Source: Alphaproteobacteria bacterium
GTDB taxonomy: Bacteria > Pseudomonadota > Alphaproteobacteria > GCA-2731375
NCBI GenBank assembly: GCA_030747035.1
Contig: JASLLM010000012.1
Span: forward strand, 1-38,122
Length of the DNA: 38,122 nt
Direction of reading: 5' to 3'
In this document: positions 26,175 through 34,126 of the stretch, piece by piece
How the letters are laid out: the number at the start of each line of letters is the position of its first letter
Numbering within the stretch: the stretch's first letter is position 1
The notes under the pieces: model-generated
What the model saw: only the letters and a program-made list of their open reading frames with translations
Told to the model about the DNA's origin: nothing
Databases searched by the model: none
Translations under genes and position numbers: made by a program

Positions 26175-26375
26175 ATGGCTGAAGATACAACACTATTCCG
26201 ATTTCACTGGCCGGACGGCGTCACGGCCGAGGGGCGCGGCCTGGATGTGGCCGATGCCCTGGAAAAGCTTGGCTTCGGCGCGGAGGCGGCGAAAACCCTG
26301 GTCTATTACGAGGTGTTGCAGGAAACCCCAGAAGATCAGGCGCGTAATGAAATGATCAAGGATGCCTATCGGTAA
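26175..26375 (+). CDS. Small protein of unknown function (66 aa)
   Basis: A short acidic protein, FRFHWPDGVTAEGRGLDVAD, then ALEKLGFGAEAAKTLVYYEV, not recognised. ATG at 26175 is preferred because TGAGGG lies about 8 bases upstream; in-frame ATGs at 26142 and 26160 are possible. Codon use and a clean start-stop make it likely real. It follows the CCA transferase by 42 bp and is closed by a strong hairpin at 26382. Confidence 0.6.
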   Translation: MAEDTTLFRFHWPDGVTAEGRGLDVADALEKLGFGAEAAKTLVYYEVLQETPEDQARNEMIKDAYR

Positions 26376-26381
26376 GAAAAA

Positions 26382-26406
26382 CCCTTCCGCGCGGGACGCG
26401 GAAGGG
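26382..26406 (-). terminator. Intrinsic terminator after tRNA-Pro, possibly bidirectional
   Basis: CCCTTCCGCG (26382-26391) pairs perfectly with CGCGGAAGGG (26397-26406) around a 5-base loop. Read on the minus strand it is followed by TTTTTCTTA, a good U-tract, so it should end the tRNA-Pro transcript. On the plus strand it follows the small 66 aa gene but is followed only by CATTTAAATG, a weaker tail; it may still work in both directions. Confidence 0.82.
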
Positions 26407-26441
26407 CATTTAAATGCTTGGTATTCTTGATCTTCTGTCAT

Positions 26442-26518
26442 TGGTCGGAGTGAGAGGATTTGAACCTCCGACCCCCGCCTCCCGAAGACGGTGCTCTACC
26501 AGGCTGAGCTACACTCCG
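26442..26518 (-). tRNA. tRNA-Pro (anticodon CGG)
   Basis: Minus-strand tRNA of 77 nt including an encoded CCA end. Acceptor CGGAGTG pairs with CACTCCG; the D arm contains GCTCAGCCTGGTAGAGC; the anticodon stem CCGTC/GGCGG encloses the loop TTCGGGA, giving anticodon CGG; the T arm is GGAGG-TTCAAAT-CCTCT-like. Discriminator A precedes CCA. It reads CCG proline codons, which suit this GC-rich genome. Confidence 0.97.
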
Positions 26519-26565
26519 GCAATTGCGCCCGGCACCAATCAATCTTGATCGCGGCGGACCGCGTG

Positions 26566-26594
26566 CTTATAGCGTCCATGAAGTGGCACGGCAA
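26566..26594 (-). promoter_or_regulatory. Sigma70-type promoter of tRNA-Pro
   Basis: On the minus strand TTGCCG (26589-26594) and TATAAG (26566-26571) are separated by exactly 17 bases. This places transcription start near 26559, about 40 bases before the mature tRNA. A GC-rich discriminator follows the -10, as in stable-RNA promoters under growth-rate control. It is the clearest promoter in the window. Confidence 0.7.
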
Positions 26595-26668
26595 GATATC
26601 GATTTGATTTTTGAGGCCGCGACGGCGGCCCGGCGCTGATGCGCCGCCCACCCTATGTCTCTCGGGGA

Positions 26669-26690
26669 GCAGTGCGTTACTGCGCACTGC
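26669..26690 (-). terminator. Hairpin just after polyprenyl synthase stop, possible terminator
   Basis: GCAGTGCG (26669-26676) pairs with CGCACTGC (26683-26690) over a 6-base loop, 15 bases after the stop of the polyprenyl synthase gene on the minus strand. No U-tract follows, so it may be an RNA-stabilising or Rho-linked 3' structure rather than a classic intrinsic terminator. The remaining bases from 26595 to 26668 show nothing further. Confidence 0.45.
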
Positions 26691-26704
26691 GTGAACGGCA
26701 AGAT

Positions 26705-27721
26705 TTAATAAGCCCGCTCGATACAGAAATCGACCACGTCGACCAGGGCGCGCTTGGCCTCGCCGTCGGGGAAGATGCCCAGGCCATCGCGGGCCATGGC
26801 GCCATAGTGGCGCGCCCGTTCGATGGAATCGTGCAGGGCGTCATGGCGCTGCAATAGCGCCATGGCGTGATCCAGGTCGCCGTCCTTTTGTTCGCATTTG
26901 CCGATGCAGCGGCTCCAGAAGGCGCGCTCGTCCTCGTCACCCCGGCGGTAGGCCAGCAGGACCGGCAAGGTTACCTTGCCCTCGCGAAAATCGTCACCCA
27001 CCGTTTTGCCCAGCGTGGCCTGTTGGGCCGAATAGTCCAGGGTGTCGTCGACAAGTTGAAAAGCGATACCAAGGTTGCGGCCAAAAGCCTCCAGGGCGTC
27101 TTCCTCGACCGCGCCGCGGCCGGCAATGACGGCGCCGATACGGCAGGCGGCGGCGAACAGCGCGGCGGTCTTGGCGGCCACGACGTCGAGGTATTTTTCC
27201 TCCGGTATCCCGACGTTGTTCAGGGTTTCCAGCTGCATCACCTCGCCTTCCGAGATCACGGCGGAGGCATTGGCCAGCACGCGCAGCACTTCCAGGCTGC
27301 CATCCTGAACCATGATCTGAAAGGCGCGGGAGAACAGGAAATCGCCGACCAGAACGCTGGGCTGATTGCCCCAAAGCACGTTCGCCGTGGCATCGCCCCG
27401 GCGCAAATTGCTTTCGTCCACCACATCGTCATGCAGCAGCGAGGCGGTATGGATAAACTCCACCGCCGCCGCCAGTCCGATCTGGCGTTCGCCCACGTAG
27501 CCGCAGAGCCGCGTGGTGGCCAGGGTCAGCATGGGCCGCAGGCGCTTGCCGCCTGAGGCGATGATGTGCCCGGCCAATTGCGGGATTAAGGGCGCCCGGC
27601 TGTGCATGCGATCCAGGATAGTATGGTTGACCTTGATCAGGTCATCGCCAACCAGCTGCATCAGCGGTTCCATCGAGGGCCGCCGGGGTGCTGTCCCTTC
27701 CAACTGTACTACATCCGCCAC
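26705..27721 (-). CDS. ispB: All-trans polyprenyl diphosphate synthase (octaprenyl/decaprenyl type)
   Basis: A 338 aa trans-isoprenyl diphosphate synthase that extends farnesyl or geranyl diphosphate with IPP to make the ubiquinone side chain. The first aspartate motif is in IHTASLLHDDVVDESNLRRG, the second in GIAFQLVDDTLDYSAQQATL, and the substrate-binding GGKRLRPMLTL lies at residue ~57. Size and absence of a bulky residue series typical of short-chain enzymes point to a long-chain product; the exact length (C40 or C50) is not certain from sequence. It is divergent from the DUF2007 gene across about 107 bp. Confidence 0.92.
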   Translation of the reverse strand: MADVVQLEGTAPRRPSMEPLMQLVGDDLIKVNHTILDRMHSRAPLIPQLAGHIIASGGKRLRPMLTLATTRLCGYVGERQIGLAAAVEFIHTASLLHDDVVDESNLRRGDATANVLWGNQPSVLVGDFLFSRAFQIMVQDGSLEVLRVLANASAVISEGEVMQLETLNNVGIPEEKYLDVVAAKTAALFAAACRIGAVIAGRGAVEEDALEAFGRNLGIAFQLVDDTLDYSAQQATLGKTVGDDFREGKVTLPVLLAYRRGDEDERAFWSRCIGKCEQKDGDLDHAMALLQRHDALHDSIERARHYGAMARDGLGIFPDGEAKRALVDVVDFCIERAY

Positions 27722-27828
27722 CGAGCGTTCCTCTGGTTACCCGCGACTTGCCGCCGCTAGCTCTATAGACTGCATTCATGGGTCATAATGCAAGGGCGCA
27801 ATGACGGCTATTGCAAGACGAGGGTCCG

Positions 27829-28050
27829 ATGATCGAACTGCTGCGCAGCAATGACATGGTGTTACTGTCGTGGGTGGAGGTCTATTTGCGCGACGCCGGC
27901 ATTGAGAGCGTGCTGCTGGATCAGCATATTTCCGTCGTCGAGGGCTCCATCGGCGCCTTCAACCGGCGCCTGATGGTGCTGGACGAGGATGAGGCGCGGG
28001 CCCGCGGCCTGCTGGCGGAGGCGGATATCGATGCCTACGAACCCCGATAG
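27829..28050 (+). CDS. DUF2007 protein (putative signal-transducing/zinc-ribbon-less)
   Basis: A 73 aa protein with the DUF2007 pattern: IELLRSNDMVLLSWVEVYLR, DAGIESVLLDQHISVVEGSI and RRLMVLDEDEARARGLLAEA. The family is related to PII-like small domains but has no assigned role. ATG at 27829 follows an ACGAGGG site. Its last 20 bp overlap the start of the methyltransferase gene, so the pair is coupled. This gene order next to polyprenyl synthase is common in alphaproteobacteria. Confidence 0.85.
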   Translation: MIELLRSNDMVLLSWVEVYLRDAGIESVLLDQHISVVEGSIGAFNRRLMVLDEDEARARGLLAEADIDAYEPR

Positions 28051-28795
28051 CGCGGTTGCCATTACCCAGGACGGCCTGCTCGACCGGCGTATTACATTGC
28101 GCCAGCCGCGCCACGGCTACCGGGCCGGTGACGACGCGGTCCTGCTGGCGGCGGCGGTACCGGCCAAAGCGGGACAGGCGGTGCTGGACGCCGGCGCCGG
28201 TGTTGGCGCGGTTTCCCTTTGCCTGGCCTGGCGCTGTCCCGATCTGACGCTGCACGGCCTGGAACTGCAGCCCGAACTGGCGCGCCTAGGCGGGGACAAC
28301 ATCGCCGGCAACGGGCTGGCGGACAGAGTTGCCATCCTGCAGGGCGACATCCGGCAGCCGCCGGCGGAGATCGGCCAAACCGTATTTGCTCACACGGTCT
28401 GTAATCCGCCGTTCCATGTGGCGGGCCGCGCCTCCGCCCCGCCCGACCGGAGCAAGGCTATCGCCCATGGCGAGGGCGAAACGCCCTTGCAAGACTGGCT
28501 GGCGTTTTGTTTGCGGCGAACCGTATCGGGGGGCAGCGTCACCATCATCCACCGCAGCGAGCGCCTGTCGGCGGTCCTGGCCGGTTTACGCCAAGGCGCC
28601 GGCGATATTGTGGTCTTTCCCCTTTGGGCCCGGCCCGGCCGCCCGGCCAAGCGGACCATCGTCCAGGCTAGGGTCGGCGCAAAGGGTCCGGATGTCATGC
28701 ATCCCGGTCTGTGCCTGCTGGACGCCGACGGCAACGACAGCGAAGCGGCCAGAAAGGTACTGCGCGACGGCGCGGCCCTGGATCTGTCTAGCTGA
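28031..28795 (+). CDS. TrmN6-like SAM-dependent methyltransferase
   Basis: A 254 aa Rossmann methyltransferase of the tRNA1(Val) A37-N6 type. The SAM site is AVLDAGAGVGAVSLCLAWR with the acidic GLELQPELARLGG after strand 2, and the amino-methyltransferase NPPF motif is in HTVCNPPFHVAG. NPPF fits adenine N6 or glutamine N5 methylation. The start ATG at 28031 is inside the end of the DUF2007 gene and has GGAGG upstream. Its 3' end overlaps the 3' end of selD on the other strand by 8 bp (28788-28795). Confidence 0.87.
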   Translation: MPTNPDSAVAITQDGLLDRRITLRQPRHGYRAGDDAVLLAAAVPAKAGQAVLDAGAGVGAVSLCLAWRCPDLTLHGLELQPELARLGGDNIAGNGLADRVAILQGDIRQPPAEIGQTVFAHTVCNPPFHVAGRASAPPDRSKAIAHGEGETPLQDWLAFCLRRTVSGGSVTIIHRSERLSAVLAGLRQGAGDIVVFPLWARPGRPAKRTIVQARVGAKGPDVMHPGLCLLDADGNDSEAARKVLRDGAALDLSS

Positions 28796-29849
28796 CGGTG
28801 ATAAGCGGCTCGCCGGCACCGCAATGGCCAATGACGGCAGCGGCATCGAAGCCCCTGCCATGGAACAGCGCCAGGACCTCGTCCGCGCCCGACGGCTCGA
28901 CGGCCACCAGCAGGGGACCGGCGGTCTGTGGGTCGTGCAGCATATTGTCGCGCCAGTCGGGCAGATCGCCAGGCAGCCGCACGCCATCGGCGAAAGCCAC
29001 CCGGTTGCGGCCCGCCGCACCTGTGTTCAGGCCCGCCTCGGCCAGCTCCCGCCCCACTTCCAGCATGGGAATTGCCGTCAAATCGATGTGGGCGGCAACA
29101 GCGGAACCCTGGCAAACCTCGCTCAAATGGCCCAGCAGGCCAAAACCGGTGACATCCGTCATGGCATGCACATCCCCACGGGCGCCCAGCTCGGCGCCGA
29201 TATCGTTCAGCTTGGTGGCGCAGGCGAGCATTTCCTCATAGCCGGCATCGGATAGGGTGCCCTTTTTCATGGCGGCGGACAGAAATCCGGTGCCCAGGCC
29301 CTTGCCCAGGATCAGCACATCGCCGGGCCGGGCGCCGACATTGCGCTTGATATTGGCGACATCCACCATGCCGATCGCGGCCAGGCCATATATGGGCTCC
29401 AAGGTATCGATGGAATGACCGCCCGCGATGGGCACGCCGGCGGCCTTGCAGACCGAGGCACCCCCCGCCAGGACCCGCTGAATGGTATCGGTGGAAACCT
29501 TGTCGACGGGCATGCCGACGATGGCCAGGGCCAGGACCGGGCGGCCGCCGACCGCGTAAACATCCGAGAGCGCATTGGTCGCCGAAATGCGGCCGAAATC
29601 GAACGGATCATCAACCACGGGCATGAAAAAGTCCGTCGTCGCCACCATCGCACGGGTCTCGTCGATGCGATAGACGGCGGCGTCATCACCAGTGTCATTG
29701 CCGACCAGCAGATCCGCATTCGGATCAGGCTTGGGCAAGGTCGCAAGCAGCTCCCGCAGCACGGCGGGGGCAATCTTACAGCCTCAACCGCCGCCGTGGG
29801 CCAGGGCGGTCAGCCGCACGGGCTCACCTCCCAAGTTGTCCTTGTTCAT
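28788..29849 (-). CDS. selD: Selenide, water dikinase SelD, itself a selenoprotein (UGA at residue 22)
   Basis: SelD makes selenophosphate from selenide and ATP, the selenium donor for selenocysteine. A plain call would start after the TGA near 29762 and lose the active site. Starting at ATG 29849, which has GAGG upstream, the protein is 353 aa, about the length of E. coli SelD, and reads LTALAHGGG-U-GCKIAPAVL. The TGA (29784-29786) is at the catalytic Cys17 position of the E. coli enzyme. ATP and metal motifs follow: VGNDTGDDAAVYRID, PIAGGHSIDTLEPIYGLAAI and MTDVTGFGLLGHL, then DPQTAGPLL. An alternative ATG lies five codons upstream at 29864. Sec at this position is known in other bacterial SelD proteins. 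Confidence 0.95.
29753..29768 (-). promoter_or_regulatory. Candidate bacterial SECIS hairpin of selD
   Basis: On the minus strand, CCCGC and GCGGG form a 5 bp all-GC stem around the loop CGTGCT, and beyond a C-A mismatch two more pairs can extend the stem. The loop begins 21 nt after the TGA, with G second in the loop. Both position and the CGTG loop start are the same as in the redoxin hairpin at 15762-15778, as expected if one SelB reads both. Confidence 0.75.
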
Positions 29850-29947
29850 CCTTGCCTCGTTCATCAATTGTCATTGCCGCGAGGGCGAAAGCGACGATAC
29901 AGGTTTCCGGGATTGGACCGCGATCACTTCTTATTGACTGCCGGCGC

Positions 29948-30943
29948 CTAGGCGTTGACGTCGATTACCGTCCGCCCGCGCACCTGGCCTTTCAGAATGT
30001 CGGCGGTAATGGCGGGAACGTCCGCCATGGCCTTGACCTCTGTCATCGCATCCAACTTGTCCAGGGGCAGGTCCGTGGCCAGACGGGCCCAGGCCTGGGC
30101 CCGCCGTTCGGCCGGGCAATAGACGGAATCGATGCCCCAGATCCGCACGCCACGCAGTATAAACGGCAGCACCGTACCCGGCAGATCGGGACCCGCCGCC
30201 AGACCGCAAACAGCGACCGTGCCCAATGATTTCGTCGCCGCCAGAACGTTGACCAGAATCTGGCTGCCAACCGTGTCGATGCCCCCGGCCCAGGTCTCCC
30301 GGCCCAGGGGACGGCCCGGCTCGCTCAATTCCGAGCGCGGCACGATGGAGGAGGCACCGAGGCCGCGCAGATAGTCATGCTCGCTCTCCCGGCCCGTGGA
30401 GGCGGCGACGGAGTAGCCCAAATTGGCCAGCACCGCGACCGCGACCGAGCCGACACCGCCCGCCGCACCGGTTACGATAATATCGCCGTCGCCGGGTTTG
30501 ACGCCGGCGTCTTCCAGGGCCAGGACGCTCATCATGGCGGTAAAGCCGGCGGTCCCAATGGCCATGGTTTGCTGCAGGCTCAATCCATCGGGCTTTTTCA
30601 CCAGCCAGTCGGCCTTGGCCCGGGCCCGCTGTGACAGACCGCCGGAGACCGCCTCGCCGACGCCCCAACCGGTCAGCACAACCTCGTCACCAACAGCGAA
30701 TTTATCCGAATCCGAGGCCTCCACCACGCCGGCATAATCGATGCCCGGCGCCATGGGCATGGAACGCATGATCTTGGACTTGTTGCCTTGTACGGCCAGG
30801 CCGTCCTTGTAGTTGATGGTGGAGTATTTCACGCCAACGGTCACTTCATCCGCCGGCAGATCCCCATCCGCCACGTCGCACAATTCCACATTCGCCTTGC
30901 CATCGACTTCCGTCGCCCACCAAGCCTTGAAGGTACCGCTCAT
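29948..30943 (-). CDS. AcuI/YhdH-like NADPH-dependent acryloyl-CoA reductase or quinone oxidoreductase
   Basis: A 331 aa zinc-free medium-chain dehydrogenase/reductase. Features include VKYSTINYKDGLAVQGNKSK, APGIDYAGVV, TAGFTAMMSVLALEDAGVKP and the NADPH-binding VTGAAGGVGSVAVAVLANLG. The same pattern is seen in AcuI, which reduces acryloyl-CoA to propanoyl-CoA, and E. coli YhdH. The ATG at 30943 (MSGTFKAWW) fits homology; a TTG four codons upstream is less likely. It follows the dihydroorotase-like gene on the same strand, 57 bp after its stop. A role in 3-hydroxypropionate or DMSP-derived acrylate metabolism is possible. Confidence 0.88.
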   Translation of the reverse strand: MSGTFKAWWATEVDGKANVELCDVADGDLPADEVTVGVKYSTINYKDGLAVQGNKSKIMRSMPMAPGIDYAGVVEASDSDKFAVGDEVVLTGWGVGEAVSGGLSQRARAKADWLVKKPDGLSLQQTMAIGTAGFTAMMSVLALEDAGVKPGDGDIIVTGAAGGVGSVAVAVLANLGYSVAASTGRESEHDYLRGLGASSIVPRSELSEPGRPLGRETWAGGIDTVGSQILVNVLAATKSLGTVAVCGLAAGPDLPGTVLPFILRGVRIWGIDSVYCPAERRAQAWARLATDLPLDKLDAMTEVKAMADVPAITADILKGQVRGRTVIDVNA

Positions 30944-30999
30944 AACTATTTCCAATCACATTGAACCGCATGAAATATTTAGCCGGATCATAGCGCCTG

Positions 31000-32340
31000 T
31001 TACTGGCCCGGCAAGGTCTCACCGAAACATAGCAGCCGCCCGCCGGCGCGGCCCGGCAATGTCCCTTCCCGCATGACAACGTTGCCCCGGATGATGGTGG
31101 CGATGGGCCAGCCCGTGACCTCGCGGCCATGAAACGGCGTCCAGCCCGAGCGGTTGGCCATGTCATCGTCCAGGATGCGGCGCTTGGCGGCCAGGTCGAC
31201 CAGGGTGAAATCACCGTCATAGCCGACCGCGATACGGCCCTTGCCCACGATGCCGAACAGCCGCGCCGGCCCGGCGCAGACAAGATCCATCAGGCGCAGC
31301 AAACTCAAGCGGCCCGCCGCCACATGGTCCAGCATGATCGGCAGCAGGGTCTGCACCCCCGGCATGCCGGAGGGGCTGGTCGGATAGGTTGCCGCCTTTT
31401 CCTCCAAGGTATGGGGAGCGTGGTCGGAGCCGATGACGTCGACGACGCCCTGGTCCAGGCCCCACCACAATCCCTGGCGGTGGCCTTCGTCACGAATGGG
31501 CGGGTTCATCTGAGCCCGTGTGCCCAATTCCGTATAACAATCAGGCGCCGCCAGGATCAGATGCTGGGGCGTTGCCTCAACCGAGGCGACGTCCTTGTTT
31601 TCAGCCAGAAAATGCATTTCCTCCGCCGTGGTGATATGCAGCACATGAACCCGGGCCCCGGTTTCCCGCGCCAGGGCGATCAGTCGCTTGGTCGCGCGCA
31701 GGGCGGTCTCCGGGTCCCGCCACAGGGGATGGGCGGCAGGGTCGGTGGCCTCTTCCGCCAGGTGCTGGCGTTCCTTCAGGCGCGGTTCATCCTCGGCATG
31801 TACGGCACAGCGGCGGTTGATGGACTTGAGAATCCGGCGCAGGGTGGGGTCATCCTCGGTCAACAGGTTGCCGGTGGATGAACCCATGAAAATCTTCACC
31901 CCGCAACAGCCCGGCAGACGCTCCAGCTCGCCCAACTGTTCCGCGTTCTCTCCCGTACCGCCCATATAGAATGCATGGTCGCACCACATCCGGTCCCTGG
32001 CGCGGGCCAGTTTATCGGCCAGGGCCTCCGGATTGGTGGTCAGGGGCGCGGTATTCGGCATCTCGAACACCGCTGTGACGCCGCCAAGGACGGCGCCGCG
32101 GGAGCCTGCCTCCAGATCTTCCTTGTGCTCGTTGCCCGGCTCCCTGAAGTGCACTTGGGTATCGATCACGCCGGGCAATACGTGCAACCCGGCGGCCTCT
32201 ACGGTCTCCGCCGCCGAGGCGCTCGCCAGATCGCCGATGGCCGCGATGCGCCCGTCCCGGACGCCGACATCGCCCAAGCCGATACCGTTGTGGGTAACCA
32301 AGGTGCCGCCGCGTAACAGCAGATCAAAGGTTTCCGCCAT
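31000..32340 (-). CDS. Dihydroorotase-like amidohydrolase with altered HxH motif
   Basis: A 446 aa amidohydrolase closest in pattern to class I dihydroorotases, which close carbamoyl-aspartate to dihydroorotate in pyrimidine synthesis. Blocks seen: GVIDTQVHFREPGNEHKEDL, AVFEMPNTAPLTT, CGVKIFMGSSTGNLL, AVHAEDEPR, VHVLHITTAEEM, and VIGSDHAPHTLEEKA. The first metal histidine of the HxH motif is glutamine here (QVH), while the other His/Asp positions remain. The related alphaproteobacterial group usually shows the same change. GGAG lies 7 bases before the ATG. The gene begins 16 bp after the asparagine synthetase stop. No pyrB is nearby, so other cyclic amide substrates cannot be excluded. Confidence 0.82.
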   Translation of the reverse strand: MAETFDLLLRGGTLVTHNGIGLGDVGVRDGRIAAIGDLASASAAETVEAAGLHVLPGVIDTQVHFREPGNEHKEDLEAGSRGAVLGGVTAVFEMPNTAPLTTNPEALADKLARARDRMWCDHAFYMGGTGENAEQLGELERLPGCCGVKIFMGSSTGNLLTEDDPTLRRILKSINRRCAVHAEDEPRLKERQHLAEEATDPAAHPLWRDPETALRATKRLIALARETGARVHVLHITTAEEMHFLAENKDVASVEATPQHLILAAPDCYTELGTRAQMNPPIRDEGHRQGLWWGLDQGVVDVIGSDHAPHTLEEKAATYPTSPSGMPGVQTLLPIMLDHVAAGRLSLLRLMDLVCAGPARLFGIVGKGRIAVGYDGDFTLVDLAAKRRILDDDMANRSGWTPFHGREVTGWPIATIIRGNVVMREGTLPGRAGGRLLCFGETLPGQ

Positions 32341-32356
32341 GGTGATCTCCCCTTTT

Positions 32357-34126
32357 TTAAACGGTCGCCGCCAGGGTCTCGAAGACATCGCCCTGGGGTG
32401 CCGCGCCCAGAATATGCCGCCGGTGCCACAAGGCATAGAACAACAAGGTCCAGCAGGCAAAACCCTGCCGCTTGCCGCCATTCTGAAACAACGCTTCCAC
32501 CTTGTCCGGCCGTGCAATGGCATCGATCCCCGGTTGCCTGGCCACCAGCGGTCCCAGCTCGGTACCCCGACCCCTGATCCATTCCGCCACGGGCACCGTA
32601 AAGCCTCGTTTGCGCGCGAATGGATTGGCCATGGGCGTGTTGTTGGCCAGCCAGCGGCGCAGCAGGTACTTGCCCTTGCCATCGCGCAGTTTTAGCTCAT
32701 CAGGCAGGCGATAGGCAAAATCAGCCACCTCTTCATCCAGGAACGGCGTCCGGCCCTCCACGCCATGGGCCATCAGACAGCGGTCCAGCTTGATCAACAG
32801 ATCGTTGGGCAGCCAGTCGGCGCAGTCCACCGCCTGGGCTAACTGCAGGCGGCTCAGATCGGCCGCGCCCAGGGTGCTTTCCGCCGCCCGGATGCCGTCC
32901 CGCCAGGTATCGGATGCCTGGCGCAAAACGCCAAGGCGATCGAAACGACCGGTCCGGCGCATGGTGCGCGGACCGCCCACCCACCAGGATCGTTGCGCAT
33001 CGCGGTAGCGGCCGTAGCCGGCAAACAGTTCATCCCCGCCCTCGCCGGACAAAACCACTTTCAGGCCCGCTGCCTTGGCGGTGGCCGCCAATTTGTAGGT
33101 CGGCAAAACCGCGTAATCGGCCGCCGGATCATCCAGGGCGGCGGCGACCTGGGGCAGCAGGCACCAGAAGTCGGCCTCGCCGAATTCGACTTCGTGATGT
33201 TCGGCGCCCAACTGCCGGGCCAGGGCCCGGGCCTGTTCCCGTTCGTCATGCGCCCCGGTGCCGCTGAAGCCGGCGGTAAAAGCGCGCACGGGCTGTTCGT
33301 TCAAACGGGCCATCAAGGTCAATAGGGCCGAGCTGTCGATGCCGCCCGAAAGAAACATGCCATAGGGCACATCGGCGCGCTGGTGTATCTCGACACTATC
33401 CAGCAAAACCTGTTCCAATTCCGTCAGTGCCTCGGTTTCACTCAATTTGCGGGGGCGCTCCAGGGGCAGGGCGCCGCGCCGGCGGCGGTCGACGATCCGG
33501 CCCTGGGCGATCACCAGGGTTTCGCCCGGCAGCACCCGGTGGATCTGCGGCTGAATACAGCGCCGGCCGGTGGTGAACTGGATTTGCAACAATTCATGCA
33601 TGGGCTGTTCGACCAGGCCGGGGGATACCAGACCGGCGGCGATCAGGGCGTTGGGTTCGGAAGCAAAGGCGAAACCGAAATCACCCTCCACATAGTAGAT
33701 CGGCTTGATGCCGAAAGGATCGCGGCTCAACAGCAATTGCCCTTCGCCCGGGTCATGGATGGCGATGGCATACATGCCACGCAGCAGATTGGCGAAATCG
33801 ACGCCATGGCGGCGATACAAATACAATGCCGGTTCACAGTCGGACTTGGTTTGCAGCGGCGCCTCACCCAGGTCCTGGCGCAATTCCAAATAGTTATAGA
33901 TCTCCGCATTGGCGATCAGCACGGCGCCATCGGCACTAAACAGGGGCTGGTCGCCAGTTTCCAGATCAATAATGGCCAGCCGGGTATGAACCAGACCGAC
34001 GCCCTCGCCCAAATACCGTCCGTCGCCGTCGGGGCCCCGATGGCGCAAGGCCGCCTGCAAGGCATCAAGGGCGCCTTGATCCGGCGCCGTGCCGTCCGCC
34101 GTCATAATCCCCGCGATACCGCACAT
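32357..34126 (-). CDS. asnB: Asparagine synthetase B (glutamine-hydrolysing)
   Basis: A 589 aa class II glutamine amidotransferase. MCGIAGIM supplies the N-terminal Cys nucleophile after Met removal; RHRGPDGDG and LAIIDLETGDQPL complete the glutaminase domain. The synthetase domain has the PP-loop FLSGGIDSSALLTLM, then VVLSGEGGDELFAGYGRYRD. It makes asparagine from aspartate with ATP and glutamine, but some relatives amidate sugars or peptides in envelope or exopolysaccharide loci. Its start overlaps the stop of the upstream glycosyltransferase (TAATG), so it is part of that operon and may have such a specialised role. Confidence 0.92.
   Translation of the reverse strand: MCGIAGIMTADGTAPDQGALDALQAALRHRGPDGDGRYLGEGVGLVHTRLAIIDLETGDQPLFSADGAVLIANAEIYNYLELRQDLGEAPLQTKSDCEPALYLYRRHGVDFANLLRGMYAIAIHDPGEGQLLLSRDPFGIKPIYYVEGDFGFAFASEPNALIAAGLVSPGLVEQPMHELLQIQFTTGRRCIQPQIHRVLPGETLVIAQGRIVDRRRRGALPLERPRKLSETEALTELEQVLLDSVEIHQRADVPYGMFLSGGIDSSALLTLMARLNEQPVRAFTAGFSGTGAHDEREQARALARQLGAEHHEVEFGEADFWCLLPQVAAALDDPAADYAVLPTYKLAATAKAAGLKVVLSGEGGDELFAGYGRYRDAQRSWWVGGPRTMRRTGRFDRLGVLRQASDTWRDGIRAAESTLGAADLSRLQLAQAVDCADWLPNDLLIKLDRCLMAHGVEGRTPFLDEEVADFAYRLPDELKLRDGKGKYLLRRWLANNTPMANPFARKRGFTVPVAEWIRGRGTELGPLVARQPGIDAIARPDKVEALFQNGGKRQGFACWTLLFYALWHRRHILGAAPQGDVFETLAATV

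Noticed and set aside
29850-29947. tRNA-Sec gene between selD and the AcuI-like gene
   Set aside because: The 98 bp gap shows no TCA anticodon arm or long acceptor stem. Nothing recognisable as selC was seen anywhere in the window.
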